Shown here one piece after another: positions 17,238-28,250 of a stretch of 64,000 bases of DNA. Each line of letters begins with the position of its first letter. The stretch's first letter is position 1. The notes below the pieces were generated by a model. That model worked only from the letters and a program-made list of their open reading frames with translations. It searched no databases and had not been told where the DNA came from. The translations under genes and the position numbers were made by a program. The stretch is from Natrinema salsiterrestre (lineage in GTDB: Archaea; Halobacteriota; Halobacteria; Halobacteriales; Natrialbaceae): positions 186,001 to 250,000 of the forward strand of contig NZ_JAMQOT010000004.1 in the NCBI RefSeq assembly GCF_029502005.1, in the 5' to 3' direction.

Positions 17238-17591
17238 ATGTCCTCACCCCAGACGAAGTCCCGCGAGCGACACGACGACGCCTGTCCCGTCATCACGTCC
17301 CTCGAGCAGATCGGTTCCCAGTGGCGGCTGGCCGTGCTCCACGAACTGCTGGACGGCGAGCAGCGCTTCAACGAACTCAAGCGCTCGACGGGCGCGAACG
17401 CCCGAACCCTCTCGCGCGTGCTCGACGATCTCGGTGAGATGGGCTTCGTCGAACGCCGCATCGAGGAGGACGCCCCCGTCGCCACCTTCTACAGCCTGAC
17501 CGACAAAGGTCGGTCCCTCGAGCCGGTCTTCAGCGAGATCGAGTGCTGGGCGGGCTCGTGGCTCGACGAGAGCGAACTCGAGGCGGAGTAG
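17238..17591 (+). CDS. HxlR-family winged-helix regulator
   Basis: 117 residues. CPVITSLEQIGSQWRLAVLHELLDG is the HxlR opening (Cys-Pro, then W-x-L-x2-L), followed by the recognition helix region RTLSRVLDDLGEMGFVERR and a wing ending YSLTDKGRSLEPVF. The single cysteine near residue 15 is the residue that senses electrophiles in several relatives. The ATG at 17238 gives the standard N-terminus. Divergent from the flavin reductase with a 124-base spacer that should carry both promoters; autoregulation and control of the neighbour is the simplest model. Confidence 0.9.
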   Translation: MSSPQTKSRERHDDACPVITSLEQIGSQWRLAVLHELLDGEQRFNELKRSTGANARTLSRVLDDLGEMGFVERRIEEDAPVATFYSLTDKGRSLEPVFSEIECWAGSWLDESELEAE

Positions 17592-17726
17592 ACGGGACTG
17601 GCCCGGAAACCGCGTCCGTTCGTGTCTCGCACGACAGGAACTGCGATTCGATCTCGTTTTGCGGTCCGAACTCCGAATCGAGACGGCGGGAGAACAGGAA
17701 CGTATTTCGACTCGTTCGCCGGGCGG

Positions 17727-18173
17727 TCACTCGTCCGTCTCGAGTTCGACCAGCTCGAGCGAGCGATCGAGGTGGCAGACGTCGTGTGGCGGCTCGCCGA
17801 TGATCTCCGCGATGCGGTACTCCTCGTCGAAGTCGACGCCGTCGGGTTCGCAGTACTCGTGGCTCGGACACTCGACGTAGGGACAGGTTCCGGGGAGACT
17901 CGTCTTGCTGCCGGCGAAGGCCCCCTTCGAAACGATGTTGGCCCGCGTCGTGGCGGGTTCGACCTCCACGGCTCGAACCCCGCTGTCGTGCATGGCACAC
18001 TCGAGGGTCTGGGCGTTCTCGCGGATGGCGGTGACCCGGTACTTCGTTCCGGGCTCGAGATTGAGGCACTGACTGCGATACGGGCAGCCGGTACAGCCGT
18101 CGGCTTCCCCCTCGTAGACGAACTCGGTTCCCGGCTCGGCGAGCCGAGAGCCGATGAGCGTAACGGTCGACAT
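17727..18173 (-). CDS. UPF0179 family protein
   Basis: 148-residue archaeal protein of unknown function. It is cysteine-rich: DGCTGCPYRSQCLNLEPG at about 30-47 and GTCPYVECPSHEYCEPDG at about 93-110 look like an iron-sulfur or zinc site. The start MSTVTLIGSRLAEPGTEFVY matches the family; an upstream in-frame ATG adds 12 unrelated residues. No operon partner. Confidence 0.92.
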   Translation of the reverse strand: MSTVTLIGSRLAEPGTEFVYEGEADGCTGCPYRSQCLNLEPGTKYRVTAIRENAQTLECAMHDSGVRAVEVEPATTRANIVSKGAFAGSKTSLPGTCPYVECPSHEYCEPDGVDFDEEYRIAEIIGEPPHDVCHLDRSLELVELETDE

Positions 18174-18270
18174 GGAATGTGGTAGTTGCCACTGGCGGTT
18201 AAGGGTCACGTCCCGGCCGGGCGAGAAGCGGCCTGGTACGAACCCGCCCTGAGTCGGGATCCGGAGGCGC

Positions 18271-18702
18271 TCAGTCGTCAGTGTCGGGCCCGGTGAGTTC
18301 GTCGAGTCGCTCGAAGTACGTCTCTCGAGGGACCTGGTAGAGTCCCCGGTAGTCGATTTCGCCGTCGTCGAACGCCGCGGCGAGTTCGATCGTTCGCTCG
18401 AGGGCCTCCTCCCGGCTCGGAAATCGGAGCGTCTCGTTCAGCGAGACGTCCGGCTCGAGATAGAGCGTGACGTACCAGTCCTCGGAGTCGGCGGTATCGG
18501 CGGGGTTGACGCCGGGACGCCGGGTTCGCTTGCCGTGCGTGAGATACAGCGTCGGCAGGCAGGCCGCGGGGAAATCCGCCGCGTCGAAGACGTCCGGACG
18601 GTAGGCGAGAACGAGCCGTCCCTGGTCTCCCTGACTCCAGACGGTCCAGGCGTTCGGTAGCCGCGAGCGGTCCAGCTCCGCGTCCGTCTCCGAATCCGAC
18701 AT
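18271..18702 (-). CDS. DUF5820-like haloarchaeal protein
   Basis: 143 residues, soluble and acidic. LPNAWTVWSQGDQGRLVLAYRPDVFDAADFPAACLPTLYLTHG (key blocks: WTVWS, LVLAYRPDVFD, FPAACLPTLYLT) and WYVTLYLEPDV match the haloarchaea-specific DUF5820 pattern as I remember it. No catalytic motif is evident. The ATG at 18702 is the natural start; the frame upstream is unrelated. Transcribed alone, divergent from the prkA operon. Confidence 0.75.
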   Translation of the reverse strand: MSDSETDAELDRSRLPNAWTVWSQGDQGRLVLAYRPDVFDAADFPAACLPTLYLTHGKRTRRPGVNPADTADSEDWYVTLYLEPDVSLNETLRFPSREEALERTIELAAAFDDGEIDYRGLYQVPRETYFERLDELTGPDTDD

Positions 18703-19082
18703 GGCGTCGGCTAGAACTGCCGGGCCTAAATCCCCGTCGCAGGGCGATCGCCCGTTCGGATCGGTGGCGGAGCCAGCTGGTTGGTCTGCCTCGCGTCCTC
18801 CGAGGAGTCGGCGCGCGCGCCTCGAGTCGGAGACTGCAGGCCGACGACTTATGCCGCACCCCATCGAACGTGTGCTGTGGTACCAACTGTCAAAATATAG
18901 TTCTCGCAATATTTGATTGAAATAAAGTCCTGATAAATACCTTTTGGGGCTAAGGTTAAGTGGCTGGATTACCCACTCATTAAATACTATCGGTATCCGT
19001 TTGCCGGACCGATTCCACTCCGCGCCCGTCCCCGGCGCGCCGTTGTGTGAGGCCCGCGAGGGACGTCGCACAACGTGAGGTG
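18703..19082 (+). promoter_or_regulatory. Long AT-rich regulatory region before the prkA operon
   Basis: About 380 bases without a convincing gene. Bases 18890-18990 are strikingly AT-rich compared with the rest of the window. TATA-like elements on the plus strand include TGATAAATAC (18931-18940) and TTAAATACT (18980-18988). A start near 19008 would give a leader of several hundred bases before prkA, long for a haloarchaeon, which leaves room for the short ORF at 19083 or other post-transcriptional control. Confidence 0.45.
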
Positions 19083-19325
19083 GTGATTGACGACATGACA
19101 CGGCAGATCGACGCCGCCCGCGACAGGGTTGCGCTCCGGGAGACTCTACTCGAGGAGTCCGACGAGTACGACGCGCTCACGTCGGGTGACGCGAGGCGAC
19201 GGATTCCGACGGTTCGACCACGCGATGCGACGGCTGGTCGAACGACGTCAACGCACCCGTTCCGTCCCGTTACGGACGACCGCACTGCAGACGGGGAACC
19301 CCCGAAACTGGCAATGATACCATGA
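19083..19325 (+). CDS. Candidate short ORF translationally coupled to prkA
   Basis: An 80-codon frame from GTG 19083 (or 76 codons from ATG 19095). A Shine-Dalgarno-like GAGGTG sits at 19077-19082. The first 40 residues (MTRQIDAARDRVALRETLLEE...) look like an acidic amphipathic helix with GC-ending codons; the rest is Arg/Thr/Pro-rich and less convincing. Its TGA overlaps the prkA ATG as ATGA, the usual sign of coupling. It could be a leader peptide or a small partner protein. No family recognised; it may be spurious. Confidence 0.35.
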   Translation: MIDDMTRQIDAARDRVALRETLLEESDEYDALTSGDARRRIPTVRPRDATAGRTTSTHPFRPVTDDRTADGEPPKLAMIP

Positions 19326-21394
19326 CCGGTGACATCGAAACACTCGAGCAGCTCAGTACGGATTACAAGGAATCGATGCCCGCGGACCTCCGGGAGACCA
19401 AGTCCTTCGACTGGTACTTGGAGGAGGTCTACGAGGACCCGAAGGTGGCCCGCAACGCGCACCAGCGCGTCGCGGACATGTTCGACTACTACGGCACCAC
19501 CTACGACGAGACCGAAGGGATGGTCGAGTACCAGCTCGCGAGCGAGGATCCGCTGGGCGACGGCGAGAACACCTTCTACGGGAAGGTGATCCACCAGTCG
19601 ATTCACGAGTTCGTCAACAAGGTCAAGTCCGGTGCCCGTCGGCTGGGTCCCGAGCGCCGGATCAAGCTCCTGCTCGGGCCGGTCGGCTCCGGGAAGTCCC
19701 ACTTCGACAAGCAGGTCCGCAAGTACTTCGAGGACTACACGCTGCGCGACGACGGGCGGATGTACACCTTCCGCTGGACGAACCTCTGTGACGTCATTCA
19801 GGACCAGGATCCGGCCGACGACACCGTCCGGTCCCCGATGAATCAGGACCCGCTCGTGTTGCTTCCCCTGGAGCAGCGCCAGAAAGTCATCGACGACCTC
19901 AACGAGAACCTGGACGCGCCGTACACGATTCAGAACGAGCAGGCGCTCGACCCCGAGAGCGAGTTCTACATGGACAGGCTGCTCGCCTACTACGACGACG
20001 ACCTCAAGCAGGTCCTCGAGAACCACGTCGAGATCGTCCGCTTCGTCGCCGACGAGAACAAACGCCAGGGGCTGGAGACGTTCGAACCGAAGGACAAGAA
20101 GAATCAGGACGAGACGGAGCTCACCGGCGACGTCAACTACTCGAAGATCGCGATCTACGGCGAGAGCGACCCGCGCGCGTTCGACTACTCGGGGGCCTTC
20201 TGTAACGCGAACCGCGGCATCTTCTCCGGCGAGGAGCTGCTCAAACTCCAGCGGGAGTTCCTCTACGACTTCCTCCACGCGACCCAGGAGCAGACGATCA
20301 AGCCCAAGAACAACCCGCGGATCGACATCGATCAGGTGATCGTCGGCCGCACCAACATGCCCGAGTACAAGGACAAGAAGGGCGACGAGAAGATGGAGGC
20401 GTTCAACGACCGCACCAAGCGGATCGACTTCCCGTACGTCCTCAGCTACGAGGACGAGGCCAGCATCTACGAGAAGATGCTGCAAAACGCCGACGTCCCC
20501 GACATCAACGTCGAACCCCACACCCTCGAGATGGCGGGTCTCTTCGGCGTCCTCACGCGCATCGAAGAGCCCGACACGGAGACCGTCGGGCTCCTCTCGA
20601 AGGCCAAGGCCTACAACGGCGAGATCGACGAGGGCGACGACATCGACATCAAGAAACTCCAGGAGGAGGCCGAGGCGAAAGCCGAGATCGGCGAGGGGAT
20701 GGTCGGCATCTCGCCGCGCTTCATCGGCGACGAGATCGCCGAAGCGATCATGGACTCCAAACACCGCCAGCGCGGCTTCCTCTCGCCGCTGACGGTGTTC
20801 AACTTCTTCGAGGAGAACCTCGAGCACCACGGCTCGATTCCCGAGGACAACTTCGAGAAGTACTACCGCTACCTCGAGACGGTCCGCGAGGAGTACAAGG
20901 AGCGAGCCATCGAGGACGTCCGCCACGCGCTGGCCTACGACATCGACGAGATCCAGCGCCAGGGCGAGAAGTACATGGACCACGTGATGGCCTACATCGA
21001 CGACGACACCATCGAGGACGAACTCACGGGCCGCGAGCAGGAACCCGACGAGACCTTCCTGCGCTCCGTCGAGGAGAAACTCGACATTCCCGAAGACCGC
21101 AAGGAGGACTTCCGGCAGGAAGTGAGCAATTGGGTCTCCCGACGCGCCCGCGAGGGCGAGGCGTTCAACCCGCAGGACAACGAGCGCCTGCGCCGCGCCT
21201 TGGAGCGCAAGCTCTGGGAGGACAAGAAGCACAACATCAACTTCTCCGCGCTGGTCAGCGCCAACGAGTTCGACGACGACGAGCGCTCCGCGTGGATCGA
21301 CGCGCTGATCGAACAGGGGTACTCCGAGGGCGGAGCCAAGGAGGTGCTCGAGTTCGCCGGCGCGGAGGTCGCCAAAGCCGAGATGGACGACTGA
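19322..21394 (+). CDS. prkA: PrkA-family serine protein kinase, first copy
   Basis: 690-residue cytoplasmic P-loop protein of the PrkA family (AAA-like core plus kinase-like C-terminus). Walker A GPVGSGKS is at 119-126; GRTNMPEYKDKKG, DRTKRIDFPYVLSYEDEASIYEKM and the terminal helices fit PrkA. Bacterial relatives phosphorylate proteins under nutrient stress and during sporulation, and newer work also assigns AAA+ protease activity to PrkA. First of four genes with a second prkA, yeaH and spoVR. Archaeal function untested as far as I know. Confidence 0.93.
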   Translation: MTGDIETLEQLSTDYKESMPADLRETKSFDWYLEEVYEDPKVARNAHQRVADMFDYYGTTYDETEGMVEYQLASEDPLGDGENTFYGKVIHQSIHEFVNKVKSGARRLGPERRIKLLLGPVGSGKSHFDKQVRKYFEDYTLRDDGRMYTFRWTNLCDVIQDQDPADDTVRSPMNQDPLVLLPLEQRQKVIDDLNENLDAPYTIQNEQALDPESEFYMDRLLAYYDDDLKQVLENHVEIVRFVADENKRQGLETFEPKDKKNQDETELTGDVNYSKIAIYGESDPRAFDYSGAFCNANRGIFSGEELLKLQREFLYDFLHATQEQTIKPKNNPRIDIDQVIVGRTNMPEYKDKKGDEKMEAFNDRTKRIDFPYVLSYEDEASIYEKMLQNADVPDINVEPHTLEMAGLFGVLTRIEEPDTETVGLLSKAKAYNGEIDEGDDIDIKKLQEEAEAKAEIGEGMVGISPRFIGDEIAEAIMDSKHRQRGFLSPLTVFNFFEENLEHHGSIPEDNFEKYYRYLETVREEYKERAIEDVRHALAYDIDEIQRQGEKYMDHVMAYIDDDTIEDELTGREQEPDETFLRSVEEKLDIPEDRKEDFRQEVSNWVSRRAREGEAFNPQDNERLRRALERKLWEDKKHNINFSALVSANEFDDDERSAWIDALIEQGYSEGGAKEVLEFAGAEVAKAEMDD

Positions 21395-21420
21395 CATGAC
21401 CGGACACGAGGTCGACTAAC

Positions 21421-23706
21421 ATGACCGGCAAGGACTACGTCACCGACGCCGACCGCGCCCTCGAGGAGACCTACGAGGAGCCGATGACCCTCGCCGCCTA
21501 CGTCGATCGAATCTTCGAGAACCCCTCGATCGCCTCCCACGCCTCGAAGTACCTGCTCGAGGCGATCGAGGCCGCCGGTACCCGAACCGTCGTCGAAGAG
21601 GGCGAGGAGAAGGAGCGCTACCGCTTCTTCGACGACCCGCACAACGACGGCGAACACGCCATCCTCGGTAACACCGAGGTACTCAACGGGTTCGTCGACG
21701 ACCTGCGGTCGATCGCCGCGGGCCGGGCGAAAGACGAGAAGATCATCTGGTTCGAGGGACCGACCGCGACGGGCAAGTCGGAGCTCAAACGCTGTCTGGT
21801 CAACGGGCTCCGCGAGTACTCGAAGACGCCAGACGGCCGCCGATACACGGTCGAGTGGAACATCTCGACCGCCGAGGGAAGCGATCGCGGACTGAGCTAC
21901 GGTGACGACGTCAGCGCACCCGACGACCAGGACTGGTACGAGAGCCCCGTGCAGGCCCACCCGCTCTCGGTGTTCCCCGAGAACGTCCGCGAGGACCTGC
22001 TCGCGGAACTCAACGGGGAACTCGACGATCACGTCCCGATCCAGGTCGACGCGCAACTCGATCCGTTCTCCCGCGAGGCGTACGACTTCCTCGAGGAGCG
22101 ATACCGCAGGGAGGGCGAGGAGGAACTGTTCTCGGCGATCACTGACGAGAGCCACCTCCGCGTGAAGAACTACGTGGTCGACGTGGGCCAGGGCGTCGGC
22201 GTCCTCCACTCCGAGGACGACGGCCCGCCAAAGGAGCGCCTCGTCGGCTCGTGGATGCACGGCATGCTTCAGGAGCTCGACTCGCGGGGCCGAAAGAACC
22301 CGCAGGCCTTCAGCTACGACGGCGTCCTCTCGCAGGGGAACGGCGTCCTCACGGTCGTCGAGGACGCGGCCCAGCACGCCGACCTGCTCCAGAAGCTGCT
22401 GAACGTCCCCGACGAGCAGTCGGTCAAACTGGACAAGGGGATCGGCATGGACGTCGACTCCCAGATGCTGATCATCTCGAACCCCGATCTCGAGGCCCAG
22501 CTCAACCAGCATTCCGATCGCAACGGCATGGACCCCCTGAAGGCGCTCAAGCGTCGCCTCGATAAGCACCGGTTCGGTTACCTGACGAACCTGAGCCTCG
22601 AGACGGAGCTCATCCGGCGCGAGCTGACCGACGAGACGAACGTCTGGGAGGCCGGGAGCTACGACGAACTCGCGGATCGGATCCGCGCCCCGGTGACGGT
22701 GACGGTCAAGGATCGCGACGGGGAGACGCGCGTGCAGGAGTTCGCACCCCACGCCATCGAGGCGGCCGCGCTGTACGCGGTCGCCACGCGACTGGACGAG
22801 GAGAACCTCCCCAACGGGCTGGACCTCGTCGACAAGGCGTTGATCTACGATCAGGGCTACCTCCAGGAGGGCGACAGCCGCCGCGAAAAGGACGAGTTCG
22901 ACTTCGACGACGACGGCAACGACGGCGATCACGGGATCCCGGTCACGTACACGCGGGACACGCTCGCGGAGTTGCTCCAGACCGACCGGGACCGCCACCA
23001 CGCCGACCTCGCGGTCGAGGACGTCGTCATGCCCCGCGACGTGTTGAACGCCATGGTCGAGGGGCTGATCGACGCGCCGGTGTTCTCGACGGGCGAACGC
23101 TCGGAGTTCGAGAACCGCGTCGTCCCCGTGAAGAACTACATCTACGACCAGCAGGAGAGCGACGTCATCGAGGCCATCATGCACGACAAACGCGTCGACG
23201 AGGAGACCGTCGCCGAATACGTCGAACACGTCTACGCCTGGGAGACCGAGGAACCGCTGTACAACGACCGGGGCGAGCGCGTCGAGCCCGATCCGCTGAC
23301 GATGAAGCTGTTCGAAATCGAGCACCTGGGTCGGTTCTCCGAGGCCGAATACGAGGGGAACCAGCCCCGCGAGAGCGTCCGGAACTTCCGCCGCGAGAAG
23401 GTCATCACGTCGCTGAATCGCCACGCCTGGGAGCACCGCGACGAGGACTTCTCGGTCGAGGACGTCGATCTCACCGCGATTCCGGTGATCAAGACGGTCC
23501 TCGAGAGCCACGACTGGGACGACGTCGAGCGGACCTTCGAGGACTTCGACCCGCGACAGTGGAGCGACCCGCCAAGCGGGACCGAGACGGCCGCGGTCAA
23601 GGAAAACACCATCGAGACGATGGTGGATCTCTTCGGTTACTCCGAGGCCTCGGCCGAACTGACCAGCCGACACGTCATGGGACAGGTGAGTTACAGATGG
23701 GACTGA
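21421..23706 (+). CDS. prkA: PrkA-family serine protein kinase, second, diverged copy
   Basis: 761 residues, paralogous in plan to the preceding gene but clearly diverged. Walker A is GPTATGKS (113-120). It has extra charged insertions, for instance around residues 480-500 ([22 protein letters not shown] region), and a C-terminus rich in Asp/Glu. The pairing of two non-identical PrkA proteins suggests a hetero-oligomeric ring or division of kinase and regulatory tasks. The gap to prkA copy 1 is 26 bases; its end overlaps yeaH by 10 bases. Confidence 0.9.
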   Translation: MTGKDYVTDADRALEETYEEPMTLAAYVDRIFENPSIASHASKYLLEAIEAAGTRTVVEEGEEKERYRFFDDPHNDGEHAILGNTEVLNGFVDDLRSIAAGRAKDEKIIWFEGPTATGKSELKRCLVNGLREYSKTPDGRRYTVEWNISTAEGSDRGLSYGDDVSAPDDQDWYESPVQAHPLSVFPENVREDLLAELNGELDDHVPIQVDAQLDPFSREAYDFLEERYRREGEEELFSAITDESHLRVKNYVVDVGQGVGVLHSEDDGPPKERLVGSWMHGMLQELDSRGRKNPQAFSYDGVLSQGNGVLTVVEDAAQHADLLQKLLNVPDEQSVKLDKGIGMDVDSQMLIISNPDLEAQLNQHSDRNGMDPLKALKRRLDKHRFGYLTNLSLETELIRRELTDETNVWEAGSYDELADRIRAPVTVTVKDRDGETRVQEFAPHAIEAAALYAVATRLDEENLPNGLDLVDKALIYDQGYLQEGDSRREKDEFDFDDDGNDGDHGIPVTYTRDTLAELLQTDRDRHHADLAVEDVVMPRDVLNAMVEGLIDAPVFSTGERSEFENRVVPVKNYIYDQQESDVIEAIMHDKRVDEETVAEYVEHVYAWETEEPLYNDRGERVEPDPLTMKLFEIEHLGRFSEAEYEGNQPRESVRNFRREKVITSLNRHAWEHRDEDFSVEDVDLTAIPVIKTVLESHDWDDVERTFEDFDPRQWSDPPSGTETAAVKENTIETMVDLFGYSEASAELTSRHVMGQVSYRWD

Positions 23707-25025
23707 GAGACGACCTCGAGCGATTCCGCGAGGTGGGCGAGCAGCGTCGCGAGGACCTCGCCGACTTCATTCAGTACGGCGACCTCGGCCAGAGCCGGCC
23801 GGGCGAAATCAAGATCCCGGTGAAGATCGTCTCGCTGCCGGAGTTCGAGTACGACCAGCGCGATAAGGGGGGCGTCGGGCAGGGCGAGGACGGTACGCCC
23901 GATACGGGCCAGCCGGTCGGGCAGCCCCAGCCCCAGCCGGGCGACGACGACGGCGAGGACGGCGACCCCGGCGAGGAGGGCGGTGAGCACGAGTACTACG
24001 AAATGGATCCCGAGGAGTTCGCCGAGGAACTCGACGAGGAGCTCGGCCTCGATCTCGACCCGAAGGGCAAGAAAGTCGTCGAGGAGAAGGAGGGTCCGTT
24101 CACGGATCTCACTCGGTCGGGACCGAACAGCACGCTCGACTTCGAGCGGATGTTCAAGGAGGGGCTCAAGCGCAAGCTCGCGATGGACTTCGACGAGGAG
24201 TTCTTGCGCGAACTCTGCAAAGTCGAGGGGATCGACCCCCGCGAGGTCTTCGAGTGGGCTCGCGGCGAGAGCCTCCCGGTGTCGATGGCCTGGATCCAGG
24301 AGGCTTACGACGATATTCCGGACGACGAACGGGGCAAATGGTCCTCGATCGAGGAGGTCGAAGCGAACGTCGAGCGCGAGAGCGTCCAGCAGAAGATCCG
24401 CCGCGAGGGGATCAAACACGTGCCCTTCCGCCGGGAAGACGAGCGCTACCGTCACCCCGAGATCATCGAGGAGAAGGAGAAGAACGTCGTCGTCGTCAAC
24501 ATCCGCGACGTCTCCGGCTCGATGCGCGAGAAGAAGCGGGAACTCGTCGAGCGGACCTTCACGCCGCTGGACTGGTACCTGCAGGGCAAGTACGACAACG
24601 CCGAGTTCGTCTACATCGCCCACGACGCCGACGCGTGGGAGGTCGAACGCGACGAGTTCTTCGGCATCCGCAGCGGCGGCGGCACGAAGATCTCGAGCGC
24701 GTACGAGCTCGCGAACGAACTGTTAGAGGAGTATCCCTGGACCGACTGGAACCGCTACGTCTTCGCGGCGGGGGACTCCGAGAACTCGAGCAACGACACC
24801 GAAGAGCACGTGATCCCGATGATGGAACGGATCCCGGCGAACCTCCACGCCTACGTGGAGACCCAGCCCAGCGGCAACGCGATCAACGCCACCCACGCCG
24901 AGGAGCTTGAGCGCCACTTCGGGACCGACGCCGACGACGTCGCGGTGGCCTACGTCAACGACGAGTCGGACGTGACCGACGCGATCTACGACATCCTCTC
25001 GACGGAGAGTGAGACCGATGAGTAA
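23697..25025 (+). CDS. yeaH: YeaH/YhbH family protein (DUF444, VWA-like)
   Basis: 442 residues. The N-terminal 100 residues are charged with a Gly/Pro/Gln-rich linker (about 55-90). The C-terminal half is a von Willebrand A-like domain: [18 protein letters not shown] carries the D-x-S-x-S metal-ion-dependent adhesion motif and is followed by [21 protein letters not shown] 23697 matches homologues ([18 protein letters not shown]). It overlaps the upstream prkA and the downstream spoVR. In E. coli, yeaH is co-expressed with the kinase gene yeaG, a PrkA homologue, under stress. Confidence 0.93.
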   Translation: MGLRDDLERFREVGEQRREDLADFIQYGDLGQSRPGEIKIPVKIVSLPEFEYDQRDKGGVGQGEDGTPDTGQPVGQPQPQPGDDDGEDGDPGEEGGEHEYYEMDPEEFAEELDEELGLDLDPKGKKVVEEKEGPFTDLTRSGPNSTLDFERMFKEGLKRKLAMDFDEEFLRELCKVEGIDPREVFEWARGESLPVSMAWIQEAYDDIPDDERGKWSSIEEVEANVERESVQQKIRREGIKHVPFRREDERYRHPEIIEEKEKNVVVVNIRDVSGSMREKKRELVERTFTPLDWYLQGKYDNAEFVYIAHDADAWEVERDEFFGIRSGGGTKISSAYELANELLEEYPWTDWNRYVFAAGDSENSSNDTEEHVIPMMERIPANLHAYVETQPSGNAINATHAEELERHFGTDADDVAVAYVNDESDVTDAIYDILSTESETDE

Positions 25026-27036
25026 TACAGACAGATTCCGCAAACAGGCGATCGCCAGCGACCTCGAGGAACCGGTCGACGAGGCCCGGAACCTGGCGGT
25101 GAAGCTCGGCCTCGAGCCGTACCCGGTCAAGTACTGGATCATCGACTACGACGAGATGAACGAGCTCATCGCCTACGGCGGGTTCCAGAGTCGATACCCC
25201 CACTGGCGGTGGGGCATGCAGTACGACAAGCAACAGAAGCAGGGCCAGTACGCCGGCGGGAAGGCCTTCGAGATCGTCAACAACGACAACCCGGCCCACG
25301 CGTTCCTCCAGGAGTCGAACACGGTCGCCGACCAGAAGGCGGTCATCACCCACGTCGAGGCCCACTCGGACTTCTTCGCGAACAACGACTGGTTCGGCCT
25401 GTTCACCAGCGGGCGCGCCGACGAGGACCAGGTCAACGCCGCTGCGATGCTCGAGCGCCACGCCCGGGCCATCGACGAGTACATGTCCGATCCCGAGATC
25501 GACCGCGCCGAGGTCGAGAAGTGGATCGATCACTGTCTCTCGCTCGAGGACAACATCGATCAGCATCAGGTGTTCAGCCGCCGCCTCGACGTCGACGGGC
25601 CGGCCGGCGCGGAGATCGACGAGGACCTCGCCGAGAAGTTAGACGAACTCGAGCTCTCCGAGGAAATCAAAGGCGAGGTCTTCAACGAGGAGTGGGTCGA
25701 GAAGCTCGAGGAGGAAGACATCGCACCGACCTTCCCCGAGGAGCCCCAGAAGGACCTGCTGGCGTTCGTGCGCGAACACGGGAAGCAGTACGACGACGAG
25801 GCCGAACGCGCGGTCGAGATGACGGAGTGGCAGCGGGACATCCTCGACATGATGCGCGCGGAGGCCTACTACTTCGCCGCCCAGAAGATGACGAAGGTGA
25901 TGAACGAGGGCTGGGCGGCCTACTGGGAGTCGACGATGATGACCGACGAGGTCTTCGCCGGCGACGACGAGTTCCTCAACTACGCCGATCACATGGCGAA
26001 AGTCCTCGCCTCCGGCGGCCTCAACCCCTACAGTCTCGGGATGGAGCTGTGGGAGTACGTCGAAAACACCACGAACCGCCGGGAGGTCCTCGAGGCCCTG
26101 CTGCGCGTCGAGGGCGTCTCCTGGCGCAACCTCATCGACGTCGTCGACTTCGAGAACGTCCTCGAGACCCTCGATCCGCCCGCGGCGATCGAAAACGTCA
26201 CCCCCGATACGCTCGATCAGCTCGCGGACGTTCCGGACGAGTGGGTCGACCGCGAGGCGCTCGAGCGGGCCCGCGAGGGCGAGATCGACGTCGAAAAGTA
26301 TCCCTGGAAGGTGTTGACCTACGAGGGACTGGCTCGGCGTCACTACTCGCTGGTCAAGCGCCAGAACCGCGGGTTCCTCGGCCGGGTGACCCAGAGCGAA
26401 CTCGAGCGGATCGGTCGCTACCTGTTCGACGACGCCCGCTACTCGTCGGTCGAGGAGGCGCTCGCGGACGTCGACTTCGCCGCCGGCTGGGACCGGATGT
26501 TCGACGTTCGAGAGAGTCACAACGACGTGACCTTCCTCGACGAGTTCCTGACCCAGGAGTTCATCACGGAGAACAACTACTTCACCTACGAGCACTCGCA
26601 GGCGACGGGGCAGTTCCACGTCGCCAGCGACGCGGCCGAGGACGTCAAGAAGAAGCTCCTGTTGCAGTTCACCAACTTCGGGAAGCCGACGATCGCGGTG
26701 TACGACGGCAACTACGACAACGCGAACGAGCTCTTGCTGGGCCACCAGTACAACGGCGTCATGCTCGATCTGGGGCAGGCCACGGAGACGCTCAAGCGGA
26801 TCTTCGAACTGTGGGGCCGTCCGGTGAACCTGCTGACGATCGTCAAGGAGGTCGACGAACACGACATCGAGGTCGCAAAGCGCCGCAACCGCGAGCCGGA
26901 ACCCGAGGAGCAGGGGAAGTTGATCCGATACGACGGCGAGACGGTGACGACCGAGGACGTCCCCTGGGAAGAGGTCGACCACCTCGCGGCCGACGACGTC
27001 GATTACGACACCAAACCCGAGGAGTGGCTCGCCTGA
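25018..27036 (+). CDS. spoVR: SpoVR family protein
   Basis: 672 residues, longer than bacterial SpoVR (about 470-510) mainly through internal acidic insertions. Conserved segments: [33 protein letters not shown] at the N-terminus, VAHSDFF-like [34 protein letters not shown] and FMTQEF-like [16 protein letters not shown]. In Bacillus SpoVR is needed for spore cortex formation, but the family is far wider than spore formers. Eight-base overlap with yeaH. Function in archaea is unknown; the fixed PrkA-YeaH-SpoVR trio implies one pathway. Confidence 0.93.
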   Translation: MSNTDRFRKQAIASDLEEPVDEARNLAVKLGLEPYPVKYWIIDYDEMNELIAYGGFQSRYPHWRWGMQYDKQQKQGQYAGGKAFEIVNNDNPAHAFLQESNTVADQKAVITHVEAHSDFFANNDWFGLFTSGRADEDQVNAAAMLERHARAIDEYMSDPEIDRAEVEKWIDHCLSLEDNIDQHQVFSRRLDVDGPAGAEIDEDLAEKLDELELSEEIKGEVFNEEWVEKLEEEDIAPTFPEEPQKDLLAFVREHGKQYDDEAERAVEMTEWQRDILDMMRAEAYYFAAQKMTKVMNEGWAAYWESTMMTDEVFAGDDEFLNYADHMAKVLASGGLNPYSLGMELWEYVENTTNRREVLEALLRVEGVSWRNLIDVVDFENVLETLDPPAAIENVTPDTLDQLADVPDEWVDREALERAREGEIDVEKYPWKVLTYEGLARRHYSLVKRQNRGFLGRVTQSELERIGRYLFDDARYSSVEEALADVDFAAGWDRMFDVRESHNDVTFLDEFLTQEFITENNYFTYEHSQATGQFHVASDAAEDVKKKLLLQFTNFGKPTIAVYDGNYDNANELLLGHQYNGVMLDLGQATETLKRIFELWGRPVNLLTIVKEVDEHDIEVAKRRNREPEPEEQGKLIRYDGETVTTEDVPWEEVDHLAADDVDYDTKPEEWLA

Positions 27037-27162
27037 GGGTCAGGGCCCATTCACTCTCGGAACCGAAACCGGCATTTCTGACGCATTTGTGACGGAATAA
27101 ACGACGTTTCAGCGACCGTTAGCCAGAACGCTTTTACTTCACTTGTCGAATGCTGGGACACG

Positions 27163-28188
27163 ATGGATGGGGAAGGGGACGAGGCCGTCGATCCCCGGGG
27201 CCGGGGGGCCACCGGAGTCGACCTGCCGTCAGTCCTGGCACGACTCGACAGTGAGGATCCGGGAGAGCAACGAGCCGCAGTCGATCGCATCCGCACCGCG
27301 ATCGACGACGGGGACGACGCGGCGGCGTGTGCCCCGACGGTTCCGAAACTCCGGACGCTGCTCGAGCGCCCCGAGGTCGATTTTCACGACGAGATCGCGG
27401 CCTGTCTCGCTGATCTGGCGGCCCGGGCACCGACCGACGTCGCACCGTCGACGGGGTCGATCGTGGCCGTCGCCGTCGAGCACGCCGACCGACCGGTCGC
27501 GCGGGAACTTCTCCGATGTATCGCCGCAGTCGCGGCCGAACGACCGGACGTCGTCGCCGACCATACCGAAGCGATCGCGGACGTACTCGAGCGGCGACGC
27601 GGGTACGACCGGCAGGGGCTCGAGGCGATCGCCGCCGTCTCGACGGCGGAACCGACGGCGATCGAACCGACGGTGGCGGTTCTCACCGACGCACTCGAGG
27701 CGAATCCGGTCGAAAACGGACTCCCATCGCTCCGGGCGCTCCGTCGACTGGTGCGAGCCGACGGAACGGTGCCCTCCCTCGAGTTCGTCACGCACGCCGG
27801 CGCGCTCGCCGATCACGACGATAGAGCGTTGCGACACGCGGCGATCGGATGCCTCGGCGACGTCGCTCACAGCGATCCCGCCGCGGTCGAACCGCTCTGT
27901 GTCGACCTCGGGGCGGCGCTTTCGCGTCCCGATCCGGACACGAGAGCCGTCGCCGCAGTCACGATCGCCCGCGTCGCCGCGGAGATCCCCACGGCGGTCG
28001 AACCGGTTCGCGCGCAGTTGCTCGACTTACTCACGGACGAGCAGCCACACGTGCGAGCGACCGCCTGCATCGCGCTCGGCCACGGACGGGTCGACGCGGC
28101 CGCTCCCCGACTCGCGGACCTCGCGAGCGAAGATCCGGCACCGAACGTGCGCGACCGCGCTACCTGGGCGCTGAAGGGGCTCACCTGA
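27163..28188 (+). CDS. HEAT-repeat protein
   Basis: 341 residues of tandem helix pairs: about seven HEAT-like repeats of 35-45 residues, for example DPGEQRAAVDRIRTAI, DDRALRHAAIGCLGDVA, DPDTRAVAAVTIARVA and EQPHVRATACIALGHG, the last near the C-terminus. Such alpha solenoids are protein-binding scaffolds. No enzymatic motif or membrane segment. An upstream tttact TATA-like element lies around 27130. The neighbour in the same direction is YjbQ, 62 bases on, but a functional link is not evident. Confidence 0.82.
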   Translation: MDGEGDEAVDPRGRGATGVDLPSVLARLDSEDPGEQRAAVDRIRTAIDDGDDAAACAPTVPKLRTLLERPEVDFHDEIAACLADLAARAPTDVAPSTGSIVAVAVEHADRPVARELLRCIAAVAAERPDVVADHTEAIADVLERRRGYDRQGLEAIAAVSTAEPTAIEPTVAVLTDALEANPVENGLPSLRALRRLVRADGTVPSLEFVTHAGALADHDDRALRHAAIGCLGDVAHSDPAAVEPLCVDLGAALSRPDPDTRAVAAVTIARVAAEIPTAVEPVRAQLLDLLTDEQPHVRATACIALGHGRVDAAAPRLADLASEDPAPNVRDRATWALKGLT

Positions 28189-28250
28189 CGTCACTGTCCC
28201 GCCCGTCTTCGACCGAAACCGACTCTCTCCTCGCCGTCCTACACTCGAGT

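Noticed and set aside
18980..23673. Very long minus-strand ORFs (over 800 codons) opposite the two prkA genes
   Set aside because: They are shadows created by high GC at third codon positions; their translations are Val/Leu/Asp/Arg-rich without motifs, while the plus strand encodes clear PrkA proteins.
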